From Thermus tengchongensis (GTDB lineage: Bacteria; Deinococcota; Deinococci; Deinococcales; Thermaceae), in assembly GCF_021462405.1 (NCBI RefSeq), contig NZ_JAKEDU010000004.1, positions 1-64,000 on the forward strand: a DNA stretch of 64,000 nt. The letters are read 5' to 3'. The position numbers and the translations under genes are program-made. Below, in pieces: positions 1 through 11,155 of this stretch. The notes beneath the pieces are model-generated. The model was not told where the DNA came from. It searched no databases and worked only from the letters and a program-made list of their open reading frames with translations. How positions within the stretch are numbered: position 1 is the stretch's first letter; every line of letters begins with the position of its first letter.

Positions 1-41
1 GAGCAGAGCGGTTCTACAAGGAGATCGGGGTTCTGAAGTAG
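1..41 (+). CDS. TAXI-family TRAP transporter receptor, C-terminal end only
   Basis: The window opens inside a gene. Reading from base 3, twelve codons end at TAG (39-41) and give a tail AERFYKEIGVLK. This resembles the C-terminus of TAXI-type solute receptors of Thermus (a glutamate/glutamine-binding receptor family). The assignment rests mainly on context: the next gene is a fused TRAP permease of the kind that pairs with TAXI receptors. The receptor would be a periplasmic substrate-binding protein delivering ligand to that permease. Nothing more can be said from twelve residues. Confidence 0.6.
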   Translation, partial: AERFYKEIGVLK

Positions 42-58
42 CCGTAAAGGGCGGTTCC

Positions 59-83
59 GGGGGCCCCGCCTGGGGCCCCCTTT
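59..83 (+). terminator. Hairpin between TRAP receptor and permease genes (attenuator-type terminator)
   Basis: A perfect 9-bp stem (59-67 with 72-80, GGGGGCCCC/GGGGCCCCC) closes a 4-base loop and is followed by TTT. It lies directly between the receptor stop and the permease start. Such hairpins commonly lower permease expression relative to the binding protein. The T-run is short, so termination may be partial. Confidence 0.55.
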
Positions 84-96
84 GACTGGGGGAAGC

Positions 97-2066
<1,970 letters not shown>

Positions 2067-2070
<4 letters not shown>

Positions 2071-2810
2071 GGGCAGTGGACCCCATCATCCGCATCCACA
2101 ACCTGCACAAGTGGTTCGGCCCCCTGCACGTGCTGAAGGGCATCCACCTGGAGGTGGCCCCTGGGGAGAAGCTGGTCATCATCGGCCCCTCGGGCTCAGG
2201 GAAAAGCACCCTGATCCGCTGCATCAACCGCCTGGAGGACTTCCAGGAGGGCGAGGTGGTGGTGGACGGGCGGAACGTCAAGGACGACCGTGCCCTCGCG
2301 GAGGTGCGGCGGGAGGTGGGGATGGTCTTCCAGCAGTTCAACCTCTTCCCCCACATGACGGTGCTGGAGAACATCACCCTGGCCCCCATGCGGGTGCGGC
2401 GCTGGCCTAAGGAGAAGGCGGAGCGGAAGGCCCTGGAGCTTTTGGAGCGGGTGGGGATCCTGGACCAGGCGCGGAAGTACCCGGGGCAGCTTTCCGGGGG
2501 CCAGCAGCAGCGGGTGGCCATCGCCCGGGCCTTGGCCATGGAGCCCAAGGTGATGCTGTTTGACGAGCCCACCAGCGCTCTGGACCCGGAGATGGTGGGG
2601 GAGGTGCTGGACGTGATGCGGGACCTGGCCCGGGGGGGTATGACCATGCTGGTGGTGACCCACGAGATGGGGTTTGCGAGGGAGGTGGCGGACCGGGTGA
2701 TCTTCATGGATGGGGGGCAGATCGTGGAGGAGGGGAGGCCGGAGGCCATCTTTACCGCCCCCAAGGAGGAGCGCACCCGAAGCTTCCTGCAAAGGGTGCT
2801 CCACCACTAG
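2067..2810 (+). CDS. Amino-acid ABC transporter ATP-binding protein (GlnQ-like)
   Basis: 247 residues with all ABC ATPase motifs: Walker [11 protein letters not shown]-loop [12 protein letters not shown] typical of polar amino-acid importers, signature LSGGQQQR, Walker [15 protein letters not shown] and the H-loop in VVTHEMGFA. It should energise amino-acid uptake with a GlnP-type permease. No such permease is beside it; the gene is coupled by a 4-bp overlap to the TRAP permease, which needs no ATPase. The true start is ATG 2067, since the longer open frame is only read-through inside the upstream gene. Family call is firm; the partner is unknown. Confidence 0.92.
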
Positions 2811-2813
2811 GCC

Positions 2814-3254
2814 ATGGGTAGCCCTTTGCGGCAAGGTTTTCCTTGGGGCGAGCTCCGCGCCCTCCTGGACCCCGAGGCTCCCCTTGCGAGGCGTCGGCGA
2901 GGGCTCCAGGTCTACGCGGGTTTTCTCTTCCTCCTGCAAGGGGCAGGACTCCTGCTCCTGGCTCCCTTCTTTCCCCAGGCCTGGCATCCCCTGCTTCTTG
3001 CCCTGGCGTTCCTGGGCGCGGGGTGGCTTTTCCTCCAGGCCCTCATGGCCCTAAGGGAGGAGGGTCCCTTGGGAGCCTTGGTGGCGGTGGGTCTGGGGGC
3101 GGGGCTTTTCTTCTTTTTGGGGGTGATGGGCCTTCTCCTCCGGCCCTGGGGGCTTGGTCTCCTGCCCGTGGGGGTGATGGGCTTCCTCCACCTGGTGCGG
3201 CGGTCGGAAGGGGCCCTCAAGGGGCCAGGCGGAGGGCCCGGGCCAGGTCCTTGA
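2814..3254 (+). CDS. Small hydrophobic membrane protein, function unknown
   Basis: 146 residues beginning three bases after the ABC ATPase stop. An N-terminal soluble stretch of about 35 residues, rich in Arg, is followed by four hydrophobic segments (roughly residues 36-55, 58-78, 88-107, 110-127) and a Gly/Pro-rich tail. I recognise no domain. It could be an accessory membrane protein of the transport locus or an unrelated rider. Its 3' end overlaps the convergent patatin gene by 38 bp, which is common in this compact genome. Confidence 0.6.
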   Translation: MGSPLRQGFPWGELRALLDPEAPLARRRRGLQVYAGFLFLLQGAGLLLLAPFFPQAWHPLLLALAFLGAGWLFLQALMALREEGPLGALVAVGLGAGLFFFLGVMGLLLRPWGLGLLPVGVMGFLHLVRRSEGALKGPGGGPGPGP

Positions 3255-4056
3255 GGCGGATGCGGGAAAGGGCCTGGATTTCCTTGAGCCGCTCCCGGGC
3301 CCGGCGCTGGCCTAGTTCGTAGACCAGGGGGAGCTTCTCGTGGTCAAAGGTGTCGATGGGAAAGGGCGGCTCCAGGGCGATGATCACGTCAGCCTCCCTT
3401 AGGGCCAGCTCCTTGAGGCGCCTGCGGCTAGCCTCCCCGGAGAGGAGGGCGGCCTCGAGGGCCGTCTTCGGCCCCTCCTTGGGCGGGGGGTTGGACACGT
3501 CCACCGCCACCACCTTGGGGAAGAGGGCCTTGGCGGCTCGTACCGGTACCTTCTCCACCACATCCCCATCCACCAAAAGCCTTCCCTCCCAGGGCACGGG
3601 CGGGAAGAGGCCGGGGATGGCCATGCTGGCGAGGACGGCCCTCCAAACAGGGCCCTGGCGAAGGACCACCCTTTCCCCGGTGAGGAGGTCGGCCGCCTGG
3701 ATGGCCAGGGGGATGGGGCTGTCCTCGAGGCGGGCTTCCCCGAGGAGGCGTTGCAACCCCTGGGCGATCCTTTCTGCCTGGAAAAGATGGGGGCGCCGGA
3801 AGGCGGTGAAGAGCCTGGCCAGGGTGCGGAGGTTTCCCCCCTGGCGAAACCCGGCGATCTCCTGGTCAAAGATGGCCTCGTGCACCCCCCAGGGGTCCTT
3901 GTGGCCGAAGGCGTAGGCGGCGGCCGCCAAGGCGCCAGCGGAGCTTCCCGCAAGGCCCCGGATGGGTATTCCCGCCTCCTCCAAAACCGCCAGCACTCCC
4001 AAGTGGGCATACCCGCGCACCCCGCCGCCCCCTAAGGCCAAGGCTACCCCCCGCAC
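3217..4056 (-). CDS. Patatin-like phospholipase / RssA-type serine hydrolase
   Basis: About 279 residues. The start of the mature sequence holds the oxyanion motif GGGGVRG, followed by the nucleophile elbow G-S-S-A-G (AGSSAG) and the catalytic Asp in the D-G-D motif (LLVDGDVVEKVP). These form the Ser-Asp dyad of bacterial patatins, which hydrolyse acyl lipids. I place the start at GTG 4056 with a purine-rich AGGGTAAGG just upstream; the open frame extends further but that part is not patatin-like. Divergent from trpC, with a ~50-bp shared promoter region. Substrate unknown. Confidence 0.85.
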   Translation of the reverse strand: MRGVALALGGGGVRGYAHLGVLAVLEEAGIPIRGLAGSSAGALAAAAYAFGHKDPWGVHEAIFDQEIAGFRQGGNLRTLARLFTAFRRPHLFQAERIAQGLQRLLGEARLEDSPIPLAIQAADLLTGERVVLRQGPVWRAVLASMAIPGLFPPVPWEGRLLVDGDVVEKVPVRAAKALFPKVVAVDVSNPPPKEGPKTALEAALLSGEASRRRLKELALREADVIIALEPPFPIDTFDHEKLPLVYELGQRRARERLKEIQALSRIRLKDLARALRLAP

Positions 4057-4108
4057 AATCCTTACCCTACACGTAAATATGAAGGCATGGTAATGGTATA
4101 ACGAGGAC
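4057..4108. promoter_or_regulatory. Divergent promoter region between patatin gene and trpC
   Basis: The 52-bp gap is AT-rich for this genome. Forward, TATAAC (4097-4102) ends six bases before the trpC ATG, implying a nearly leaderless mRNA. No good -35 hexamer is evident. In the opposite direction a TAGGGT-like box lies just before the patatin GTG. Both are weak predictions. Confidence 0.35.
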
Positions 4109-4876
4109 ATGCGCCCCCGCTTGGGTAGAGTTCCCGGTGTGCTAGGGGAGATTGCCTGCAAGCGGGCGGAGGAGGTGGTTCCCTATCCCCTTCCCCCTGC
4201 GCCCGAGACGGTGCCCTCCTTCCGGGAGGCCCTACTAAAACCAGGGCTTTCCGTGATCGCTGAGGTGAAGAAGTCGAGCCCCTCGGAGGGGGCTATAAGG
4301 GCGCTGGATCCCGTGGCAGCCGCCCGGGCCTACCAGCGGGGCGGGGCCAGGGCGGTGAGCGTCCTCACCGAGCCCCATTACTTTGGGGGCGGCCTCGAGG
4401 ATCTTCTTAAGGTCCGCCAGGCGGTGGACCTACCCCTTCTCCGCAAGGACTTCGTGGTGGACCCCTTCATGCTGGAAGAGGCCCGGGCCTACGGGGCCAG
4501 CGCGGTCCTCCTCATCGTGGCCCTCTTGGGGGAGCTCACCGGGGTCTACCTGGAGGAGGCGAGGCGCCTTGGCCTCGAGGCCCTGGTGGAGGTGCACACG
4601 GAAAGGGAGCTGGAGGTGGCCTTGGAGGCGGGGGCGGAGATCCTCGGCATCAACAACCGCGATCTCGCCACCTTGCGCATCGACCTCGCCACCGCCCCCC
4701 GCCTGGGCCGCCTGGCCCGGGCGCGGGGCTTCCAGGGCGTCTTGGTGGCGGAGTCGGGGTACTCCAGCCGGGAGGAGCTAAAACCCCTAGAGGGGCTTTT
4801 TGATGCGGTGCTCATCGGCACCAGCCTCATGCGAAGCCCCGATCTGGAGGAAGCCCTGAGGGCGCTGGTAGGATAG
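4109..4876 (+). CDS. trpC: Indole-3-glycerol phosphate synthase
   Basis: 255 residues, the usual length for a stand-alone bacterial enzyme. It converts carboxyphenylaminodeoxyribulose phosphate to indole-3-glycerol phosphate in tryptophan synthesis. Visible TIM-barrel motifs: [13 protein letters not shown] (catalytic Glu and Lys), [11 protein letters not shown] (catalytic Lys), [17 protein letters not shown] and VAESGY near the phosphate site. Cytosolic. No other trp gene is adjacent; hisA follows after 4 bp, so two unrelated amino-acid pathways share a transcript here. Confidence 0.96.
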   Translation: MRPRLGRVPGVLGEIACKRAEEVVPYPLPPAPETVPSFREALLKPGLSVIAEVKKSSPSEGAIRALDPVAAARAYQRGGARAVSVLTEPHYFGGGLEDLLKVRQAVDLPLLRKDFVVDPFMLEEARAYGASAVLLIVALLGELTGVYLEEARRLGLEALVEVHTERELEVALEAGAEILGINNRDLATLRIDLATAPRLGRLARARGFQGVLVAESGYSSREELKPLEGLFDAVLIGTSLMRSPDLEEALRALVG

Positions 4877-4880
4877 CCCC

Positions 4881-5591
4881 ATGTTGTTGATTCCCGCCGT
4901 GGACCTGAAGGGGGGCAAGGCGGTTCGGCTGCATGAGGGGGACCCGGGGCGGGAAACCCAGTACGGGGATCCAGTGGCGGCCGCCTTGCGCTGGCAGGAA
5001 GAGGGGGCCAGGCTCCTGCACCTGGTGGACCTGGACCGGGCCTTGGGAAAGGGGGATAACCTTGAGGCCCTCCGGCGGATCGCCCAGGAGATACGCATTC
5101 CCTTTGAGGTGGGGGGTGGGGTGCGTTCCCTGGAGGCTCTCCGGGAGATCCTCTCGCTCGGGGCTTCCCGGGTGGTGGTGGGCACGGTGGCGGTAAAGGA
5201 TCCTGCCCTCTTGGAGGCCATGTTGGCGGAGGTGGGGCCTGCCAGGCTAGCGGTGGCCTTGGATGCCCGGGGCCTCGAGGTGGTGGTCTCAGGGTGGCAG
5301 GAGGCCACTTCCCTTTCCGCCCTGGACCTCCTTGGGCGTTGGGAGGCCCTGGGGGTGCGCACGGTGATCTACACCGACGTTCGGCGGGATGGCACCTTAA
5401 AGGGCTTGGACCTGGAGGTGGTGGCCCGGGTGCGGGAGGCCTGGCCCCATGAGCTCATTGCGGGCGGGGGGATCGCTGGCCCGGAGGACCTTCTGGGTTT
5501 AAAGCGCCTGGGGGTGGAGGGCGCCCTTTTGGGCAAGGCCCTCTACGAGGGGCGGGTGCGCCTTTCCGACTACAAGGAGGGGGTATTCTAA
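4881..5591 (+). CDS. hisA: ProFAR isomerase (histidine biosynthesis)
   Basis: 236 residues, a (beta-alpha)8 barrel of the HisA/HisF family. HisA isomerises the ProFAR aminoaldose to the aminoketose (an Amadori rearrangement). The first half carries IPAVDLKGGKAVRL with the catalytic Asp, the second half YTDVRRDGTLKG with the second catalytic Asp; phosphate-binding GGG motifs (EVGGGVRS and AGGGIAG) occur in both halves. The histidine-style ends and the aspartates argue for HisA rather than HisF. Starts 4 bp after trpC and 4 bp before the next gene, so almost certainly co-transcribed. Confidence 0.95.
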   Translation: MLLIPAVDLKGGKAVRLHEGDPGRETQYGDPVAAALRWQEEGARLLHLVDLDRALGKGDNLEALRRIAQEIRIPFEVGGGVRSLEALREILSLGASRVVVGTVAVKDPALLEAMLAEVGPARLAVALDARGLEVVVSGWQEATSLSALDLLGRWEALGVRTVIYTDVRRDGTLKGLDLEVVARVREAWPHELIAGGGIAGPEDLLGLKRLGVEGALLGKALYEGRVRLSDYKEGVF

Positions 5592-5595
5592 GGCC

Positions 5596-5910
5596 ATGAA
5601 GCTGGCCCACTGGCTGTTTCTCCTCGCCTCCTTAGGGGCGGTGGGAGCGGGGTTTTACCTGTACCTGGCCTTCCCCTTCCTGGAGGTGCCTACCCCTTTA
5701 GGACCCTGGCCCCTTTACTATCTGCTTCCAGGCGCCTATGCCCTGGGCTTTTTGGTGGGGGGGGCCTACGCCCTTGCCCTTTGGCTTTGGGGCGTGGGGG
5801 AAAGGCGCGCCCTTCTCAGGGAGGTGCGGCGGCTTCAGGGCGAGGTCAACGCCTTAAAGCGGGAGCGCATTGAGGAGATTCCCAGAATCCCTGATCGGGA
5901 AGAGGTGTAA
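5596..5910 (+). CDS. Two-TM membrane protein, LapA-like
   Basis: 104 residues: a membrane segment at about 5-25, a second at about 43-66, then a charged, helix-forming tail (ERRALLREVRRLQGEVNALKRE) that could be a short coiled coil. This architecture is that of LapA-domain proteins (DUF1049), but the match is by shape only. It sits 4 bp after hisA and before recJ. Function unknown. Confidence 0.6.
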   Translation: MKLAHWLFLLASLGAVGAGFYLYLAFPFLEVPTPLGPWPLYYLLPGAYALGFLVGGAYALALWLWGVGERRALLREVRRLQGEVNALKRERIEEIPRIPDREEV

Positions 5911-5955
5911 CGATTCCCGCTCTGGGAGAGAGGGGAGGGAGGCTTGGGGGGCTAT

Positions 5956-7974
5956 ATGAAGGACCGGGTGCGCTGGCGTCTTCTTCCCTTGCCGCCCTTG
6001 AAGGAGTGGCGGGAGGTGATGGAGGCCTTTGGGGTGGGGCCGGAGGCCGCCTTGGCCTACTGGCACCGGGGGGTGCGCCGCCCGGGGGACCTGAAGCCTT
6101 CCCTGGGCCTTCTTCCCTTAAGGGGCCTTAAGGAGGCGGTGGAGCTTCTCCTTTGGGCGCTAGAGGGGAGGAAGCGCATCCGCATCCACGGGGACTACGA
6201 TGCGGATGGCCTCACCGGAACCGCCATCCTGGTGCGGGGCCTCAGGGCTTTGGGGGCGGAGGTGCATCCCTTTATCCCCCACCGCCTCGAGGAGGGGTAT
6301 GGAGTTCACCCCAAGCGCATCCCCGAGCATCTGGAAGCCGCCGATCTGTTCCTGACCGTGGACTGCGGCATCGCCAACCACGCCGAGCTTCGGGAACTGG
6401 TGGAAAACGGGGTGGAGGTTCTGGTGACCGACCACCACACGCCCCGCGATACACCGCCTCCGGGGGTCATTCTCCATCCCGCCTACACCCCAGACCTTAA
6501 GGAGCACCCCACGGGGGCCGGGGTGGCCTTCCTGCTCCTCTGGGCCCTCCATGAGCGCCTCGGGCTTCCCCCGCCCCTGGAGTATGCCGACCTGGCGGCG
6601 GTGGGCACCATCGCCGACGTGGCCCCCCTTTGGGGGTGGAACCGGGCCTTGGTGCGGGAAGGGCTTGAGCGCCTTAAGGACTCCCGCCTTTTGGGGCTTC
6701 GCGTCCTTGCGGAAAGCGTGGGCTACACGGGGAAGGCGGTGGAGGTGGCCTTCCGCATCGCCCCCCGCATCAATGCGGCAAGCCGCCTGGGGGAAGCGGA
6801 GAAGGCCCTAAGGCTTCTCCTCACGGAGGACGAGGAGGAGGCCAAGGGTTTGGTGGAGGAGCTCAATCGGCTGAACGCCCGCCGTCAGGTCATAGAGGAG
6901 GAGATGCTGAAAAGGCTCCTTCCCCAGGCGGATCCCGAGGCCAAGGCCATCGTCCTCCACGACCCCGAGGGGCATCCGGGCGTGATGGGCATCGTGGCGA
7001 GCCGGATCCTCGAGGCCACCTTGCGCCCGGTCTTCCTCGTGGCTCAGGGGAAGGGCACGGTGCGAAGCCTCCCCCCCATCAGCGCCGTGGAGGCCCTGAG
7101 GAGTGCAGAGGACCTTCTTCTCCGCTATGGAGGCCACCGGGAGGCTGCGGGCTTTTCCTTGGATGAGGCCCATTTCCCCCGGTTTAAGGAGCGGGTGGAG
7201 GCCTTTGCCTCCTCCTTTCCCGACCCCGTGCGGGAAGTGCCCCTTGTAGGGCTTTTACCCCCCTTGGCGTCCCTTCCAGACCTTCACCGAGCTTTGCTGG
7301 CCTTAGAGCCCTTTGGGGAAGGGAATCCCGAGCCCCTTTTCCTTCTCCAAGGCTCCCCGGAGGAGATCCGCTCCATGGGGGAGGGAAAGCACCTCGCCTT
7401 CCGCCTGCAGGGGGTTAGGGTGGTGGCCTGGCGCATGGGGGAGCGGGCGGCCGCTATGCCCTCGGAGTTGGAAGCCGCCGTCTTACTGGTGGAAAACCGC
7501 TGGAACGGTACCGTGTTCTATGAGGCCCAGGCCTTGGACTTCCGCGAGCCCGGGGAGCTTGAGGGAGGGGTGGAGCCCTTTGCCCATCCCATTCCTTTGC
7601 CCGAGGCCTTGGCCCGAGCCAGGATGGGGGAGGGGGTATATGTTCCCGAGGATAACCCCGAGGGCCTGGAGTATGTGAAGAGGGCGGGGTTTCGCCTATC
7701 AAGCCCTGAGGAAGCCACCCTTTGGCTAGGAATACCCCCCACCCCCGTGGAGATTCCCCGCGGTCCGGTGTATGTGGCCCTGGGGGCGGGTGCCCGGGCC
7801 AGGCTCCTGGCTCCGCCCATGCTCTCCACGGACGAGGAGCGGCTTAGGGCCTTGGTGGGGCAGAGGCTCCTCTTCGCCTATCAGCGAAGGCATGCCCCCC
7901 TTTTCAGCGAGGCCCTGTTGGCCTACTGGGCGGCTTTGTCCGATAGGGTACAGGCATTGCCGAAGAGGGGGTGA
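5956..7974 (+). CDS. recJ: Single-stranded-DNA-specific 5'-3' exonuclease RecJ
   Basis: 672 residues, close to the length of characterised T. thermophilus RecJ. DHH-family motifs are clear: IHGDYDADGLTG (motif I), LTVDCGIAN (II), VTDHHTP (III, the DHH box), then AAVGTIADVAPL (IV); a DHHA1 region with GGHREAAGF follows around residue 390, then an OB-fold region and a C-terminal domain. It degrades ssDNA 5'-3' in RecF-pathway recombination, mismatch and base-excision repair, using Mn2+/Mg2+. Start ATG 5956 is preferred to the in-frame TTG 5944 by homology with the N-terminus of the Thermus enzyme. Confidence 0.95.
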   Translation: MKDRVRWRLLPLPPLKEWREVMEAFGVGPEAALAYWHRGVRRPGDLKPSLGLLPLRGLKEAVELLLWALEGRKRIRIHGDYDADGLTGTAILVRGLRALGAEVHPFIPHRLEEGYGVHPKRIPEHLEAADLFLTVDCGIANHAELRELVENGVEVLVTDHHTPRDTPPPGVILHPAYTPDLKEHPTGAGVAFLLLWALHERLGLPPPLEYADLAAVGTIADVAPLWGWNRALVREGLERLKDSRLLGLRVLAESVGYTGKAVEVAFRIAPRINAASRLGEAEKALRLLLTEDEEEAKGLVEELNRLNARRQVIEEEMLKRLLPQADPEAKAIVLHDPEGHPGVMGIVASRILEATLRPVFLVAQGKGTVRSLPPISAVEALRSAEDLLLRYGGHREAAGFSLDEAHFPRFKERVEAFASSFPDPVREVPLVGLLPPLASLPDLHRALLALEPFGEGNPEPLFLLQGSPEEIRSMGEGKHLAFRLQGVRVVAWRMGERAAAMPSELEAAVLLVENRWNGTVFYEAQALDFREPGELEGGVEPFAHPIPLPEALARARMGEGVYVPEDNPEGLEYVKRAGFRLSSPEEATLWLGIPPTPVEIPRGPVYVALGAGARARLLAPPMLSTDEERLRALVGQRLLFAYQRRHAPLFSEALLAYWAALSDRVQALPKRG

Positions 7975-7977
7975 AGG

Positions 7978-8541
7978 ATGTACAAGCAGCCTCGAGAGGT
8001 ACATGAGGCCAGGATCTACACCCAGGCTTACCGGGTCTACGGGCTCATCTACCTGGTGCCCGGAGCGGGCACCGCCGACCTTTTGAACCAGGAGAGGCCC
8101 TATCTTCCCGTCACCGGTGCCCTCCTTTACACCCCGGGCTACACCCATCCCCCGGAAGCCAAGGACCTCAAGGCCAGCACCGGCTTCCTGGCCCTGCGCA
8201 AGGAGCGGATCCAGTGGGTGGCGGGGGGGAAACCCAGCGAGCCCCGCACCAGCCCAAGCCTTCTCGAGCGGCGCAAGCTGGCCTTCCTCTTTGGGGACTA
8301 CCTCCTTGCGGGCGAACTCCTGCTTCCCCGGGGGGTGCGGCTTTCCGACCACCTTTCCCAGGCCAAGCCCTTCCAGACCCTCCTCGAGGCCAAGCTTTAC
8401 GTCCTTAGCCCCAACAAACCCATCGTGGATCTGGAACCTTTGGAAACCTTCCCCTTTGTCACCCTGAACCTGCGCCGGGCCGAGGCGGTGGCCGAGGCCC
8501 CGGGGGAGGCCCAAGACCCCCGGCTTACCCTATTTGGCTGA
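7978..8541 (+). CDS. Conserved Thermus hypothetical protein
   Basis: 187 residues, starting three bases after recJ, so probably co-transcribed with it. No signal peptide or membrane segment. The sequence is a mix of short beta-like and basic stretches (for example LLERRKLAFLFGDYLLAGELLLPRGVRLSDHL) and I recognise no domain. Its length and codon use are like its neighbours. The last 17 bp overlap the convergent valS gene. Being next to recJ is not enough to infer a DNA-related role. Confidence 0.65.
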   Translation: MYKQPREVHEARIYTQAYRVYGLIYLVPGAGTADLLNQERPYLPVTGALLYTPGYTHPPEAKDLKASTGFLALRKERIQWVAGGKPSEPRTSPSLLERRKLAFLFGDYLLAGELLLPRGVRLSDHLSQAKPFQTLLEAKLYVLSPNKPIVDLEPLETFPFVTLNLRRAEAVAEAPGEAQDPRLTLFG

Positions 8542-11113
8542 GGGCCTCCCGGATGCGCTCGATCTGGGCCAGGTTTTCCTGAAGCCTTTCCTCCTCGGCC
8601 TCCACCACCTCCTTGGGGGCCTTTTCCCGGAAGCCGGGAGCGGAAAGCTTTTTCTGGCTTCTTTCTGCCAGGGCCAGGAGTTCTTGCAGGCGCTTCTCCT
8701 GCCGACGCCTCCACTCCTCCACGTCCAAAAGGCCCTCCAGGGGCATGCGCACCGTCACCTTGGGCATGGCCTTCACCAAGGCCCTGTTGGGCCGCTCGGG
8801 CAACAGCTCGGCCCGGGCCAGGAAGCGGAAGACCTCCTGGTTTTCCACCACGGGCGTGGCTTCCCCTTCCAGGTAGACCCGCACCTCCTGGGCGGGGGGA
8901 AGCCCAGCCTCGGCCTTTAGGGCCCGCACCGCCGTTACCGCCTGCTTGAGGGCTTCAAACCGGGCCTCGGCTTCCTCGTCCGTGGCCTTGGGTTGGGGCC
9001 AGGCCTCGAGGGCCAGTTCCTCCTTGCCCGTGAGGGCCTGGTAGAGCTCGCTGGTGAGGAAGGGCATGATGGGGTGGAGGAGCTTGAGGAGGGTGGCGAG
9101 GGTTTCCTCGAGGGTGCGTAAGGTAAAGGCGTTCCCTGCCTTGAGGGCCGGCTTACTGGCCTCCAGGTACCAGTCGCAGAACTCGCTCCAGACCAGCTCG
9201 TAGATCTCCCTGGCCGCCTGGGCCAGGTCCAGGGCCTCATAGAGGCGGGTTATTTCCGCCACTCCCCGGCTTAAACGGCTTTGCATGAAGCGGTCGGCCA
9301 GGGTGGGCTCTTCCGCTTTGGCCCGGAAGCCTTCCCGGCTCATGAGGACGAAGCGGGCAGCGTTGTAAAGCTTGTTGGCAAAGTTCCGGGCCATCTCCAG
9401 CCAGCGGAGGTCCAGCCTTATATCCTGCCCCCCCGTGGCCAGGTAGGTGAGGGCGAAGCGGAGGGCGTCTGCCCCGTAGCGTTCCACCATCTCCAAGGGG
9501 TCGATGACGTTCCCCTTGGACTTGCTCATCTTCTGCCCCTTCTCGTCCAGGACCAGGCCGTGGAGGAGTACGGTCTTGAAGGGCCTTTCCCCTAAGAAGT
9601 GGTAGCCGGAAACCTCCATGCGGGAAACCCAGAGGAAGAGGATGTCGTAGCCCGTGACCAGGACGTCCCCGGGGTAGAAGGCCTTGAGGTCCTCCGTCTC
9701 CTCGGGCCAGCCCAGGGTGGAAAGGGGCCAAAGGGCCGAGGAGAACCAGGTGTCAAAGACGTCCTCATCCCGCTTGAGGTTTGGGCTTCCGCAGGCCTGG
9801 CAGGTGCTGGGGTCTTCCAGGTAGCGCTCAGGGTGCGGCACGTTCACCGCCCCGCAGTCTTGGCAGTACCAGGCGGGGATCTGGTGCCCCCACCAGAGCT
9901 GGCGGGATATGTTCCAGTCCTTGACGTTCCTAAGCCAGTCGAGGTTCACCCGCTTCCAGCGCTCGGGCACGAAGGCGATCTCGTCCCGCTCCAGGCCCTG
10001 GATGACCTTTTCCGCCAGGGGCTTCATGGCAAGCCACCACTGGGGGAAGATGGCGTACTCCAGGGGCGTGCCGCAACGGGAGCAGGTGGCCATCTGGATG
10101 GTGTAGTCCTCTTCTTGCAAGAGGTGGCCCGCCTCGCGGAAAAGCTCCACCGCCCGCTTCCGGGCCTGGAAGCGCTCCAGGCCCCTCAAGGCCTCGGGCA
10201 CCCGGTCCCCCGTCATGCGGCCTTCCAGGTCGATGACGGAAACCGGCTCCAGGCCGTGGCGGAGGCCGATCTCATAGTCCGTGGGGTCGTGGGCAGGGGT
10301 GACCTTGAGGGCCCCGGTGCCGAAGTCCCGCTCCACGGCGGGGTCGGCCAGGATGGGGATCCAGATCTCCGTGAGGGGGATGCGGGCCTTCTTCCCAATG
10401 AACCCTTGGTAGCGCTCGTCCTCGGGGTGGACGGCGATGGCCTGGTCGGCGAAGACCGTTTCCGGGCGCACGGTGGCGATGGCGATGGCCTCCCCGCCTT
10501 CCACCTCATAGCGCAGGGTGTAGAGCTTGCCCGGGGTGGGCTCGGTCTCCACCTCGAGGTCCGAAAGGGTGGTCTCGCACCGGGGGCACCAGTTCACCAG
10601 GCGGGGGGCGCGGTAGGCCAGGCCCTCGTGGTAGTAGCGGCTGAAGGCGTAGCGCACCGCCTTGGAGCGGGCCTCATCCATGGTGAAGGCCTCCCGGCTC
10701 CAGTCGGCGCTGGCCCCGAGGCGCTTGAGCTGGCGTAGGATGGTCCCCCCGGACTCCTCCTTCCACTGCCAGACCCTTTGCAAGAAGGCCTCCCGCCCCA
10801 GGTCGTGCCGGGTCTTGCCCTCCTTGAGGAGAAGCCTCTCCACCACCACCTGGGTGGCGATGCCGGCGTGGTCGGTGCCGGGGAGCCAGACCGCCTCAAA
10901 CCCCTGCATGCGCTTAAAGCGGATGAGGGCATCCTGCAGGGAGTTGTCCAGGGCGTGGCCCATGTGGAGGGAGCCCGTGACGTTGGGGGGCGGCATGAAG
11001 ATGACGAAGGGCTTTTTGCCGCTTTTGGGGTTGGCCACAAAGGGGTTTTTCGCCCACCGCTCCGCCCACTTGGGCTCCACCGCTTTGGGATCGTAGGCCT
11101 TGGGCAGGTCCAT
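8525..11113 (-). CDS. valS: Valyl-tRNA synthetase
   Basis: 862 residues, matching T. thermophilus ValRS almost throughout. Class Ia features: HIGH-type motif HMGH at residues 50-53 in PPNVTGSLHMGH, the editing domain (with TVRPETVFADQA and the HDPTDYEIG segment), zinc-type Cys clusters (CPRCE, CSRCG, CQDCG, CQACG), the KMSKS motif in KMSKSKGN, the anticodon-binding helical domain and a C-terminal coiled coil rich in Glu, Arg and Leu. It charges tRNA-Val and edits Thr-tRNA-Val. ATG 11113 matches the start of the characterised protein; the longer frame begins seven codons earlier. Confidence 0.98.
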   Translation of the reverse strand: MDLPKAYDPKAVEPKWAERWAKNPFVANPKSGKKPFVIFMPPPNVTGSLHMGHALDNSLQDALIRFKRMQGFEAVWLPGTDHAGIATQVVVERLLLKEGKTRHDLGREAFLQRVWQWKEESGGTILRQLKRLGASADWSREAFTMDEARSKAVRYAFSRYYHEGLAYRAPRLVNWCPRCETTLSDLEVETEPTPGKLYTLRYEVEGGEAIAIATVRPETVFADQAIAVHPEDERYQGFIGKKARIPLTEIWIPILADPAVERDFGTGALKVTPAHDPTDYEIGLRHGLEPVSVIDLEGRMTGDRVPEALRGLERFQARKRAVELFREAGHLLQEEDYTIQMATCSRCGTPLEYAIFPQWWLAMKPLAEKVIQGLERDEIAFVPERWKRVNLDWLRNVKDWNISRQLWWGHQIPAWYCQDCGAVNVPHPERYLEDPSTCQACGSPNLKRDEDVFDTWFSSALWPLSTLGWPEETEDLKAFYPGDVLVTGYDILFLWVSRMEVSGYHFLGERPFKTVLLHGLVLDEKGQKMSKSKGNVIDPLEMVERYGADALRFALTYLATGGQDIRLDLRWLEMARNFANKLYNAARFVLMSREGFRAKAEEPTLADRFMQSRLSRGVAEITRLYEALDLAQAAREIYELVWSEFCDWYLEASKPALKAGNAFTLRTLEETLATLLKLLHPIMPFLTSELYQALTGKEELALEAWPQPKATDEEAEARFEALKQAVTAVRALKAEAGLPPAQEVRVYLEGEATPVVENQEVFRFLARAELLPERPNRALVKAMPKVTVRMPLEGLLDVEEWRRRQEKRLQELLALAERSQKKLSAPGFREKAPKEVVEAEEERLQENLAQIERIREALSQIG

Positions 11114-11155
11114 GCTACCCACCACTTTACCCAAGAGGTGCTACCATGTGGGCAC

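Noticed and set aside
82-96. TTG 82 as the TRAP permease start
   Set aside because: It lies in the tail of the terminator hairpin; ATG 97 has the purine-rich site and fits the family's N-terminus.
8525-11134. T-box or other leader control of valS
   Set aside because: Only about 40 bp separate valS from the divergent Uma2 gene, with no conserved T-box motif.
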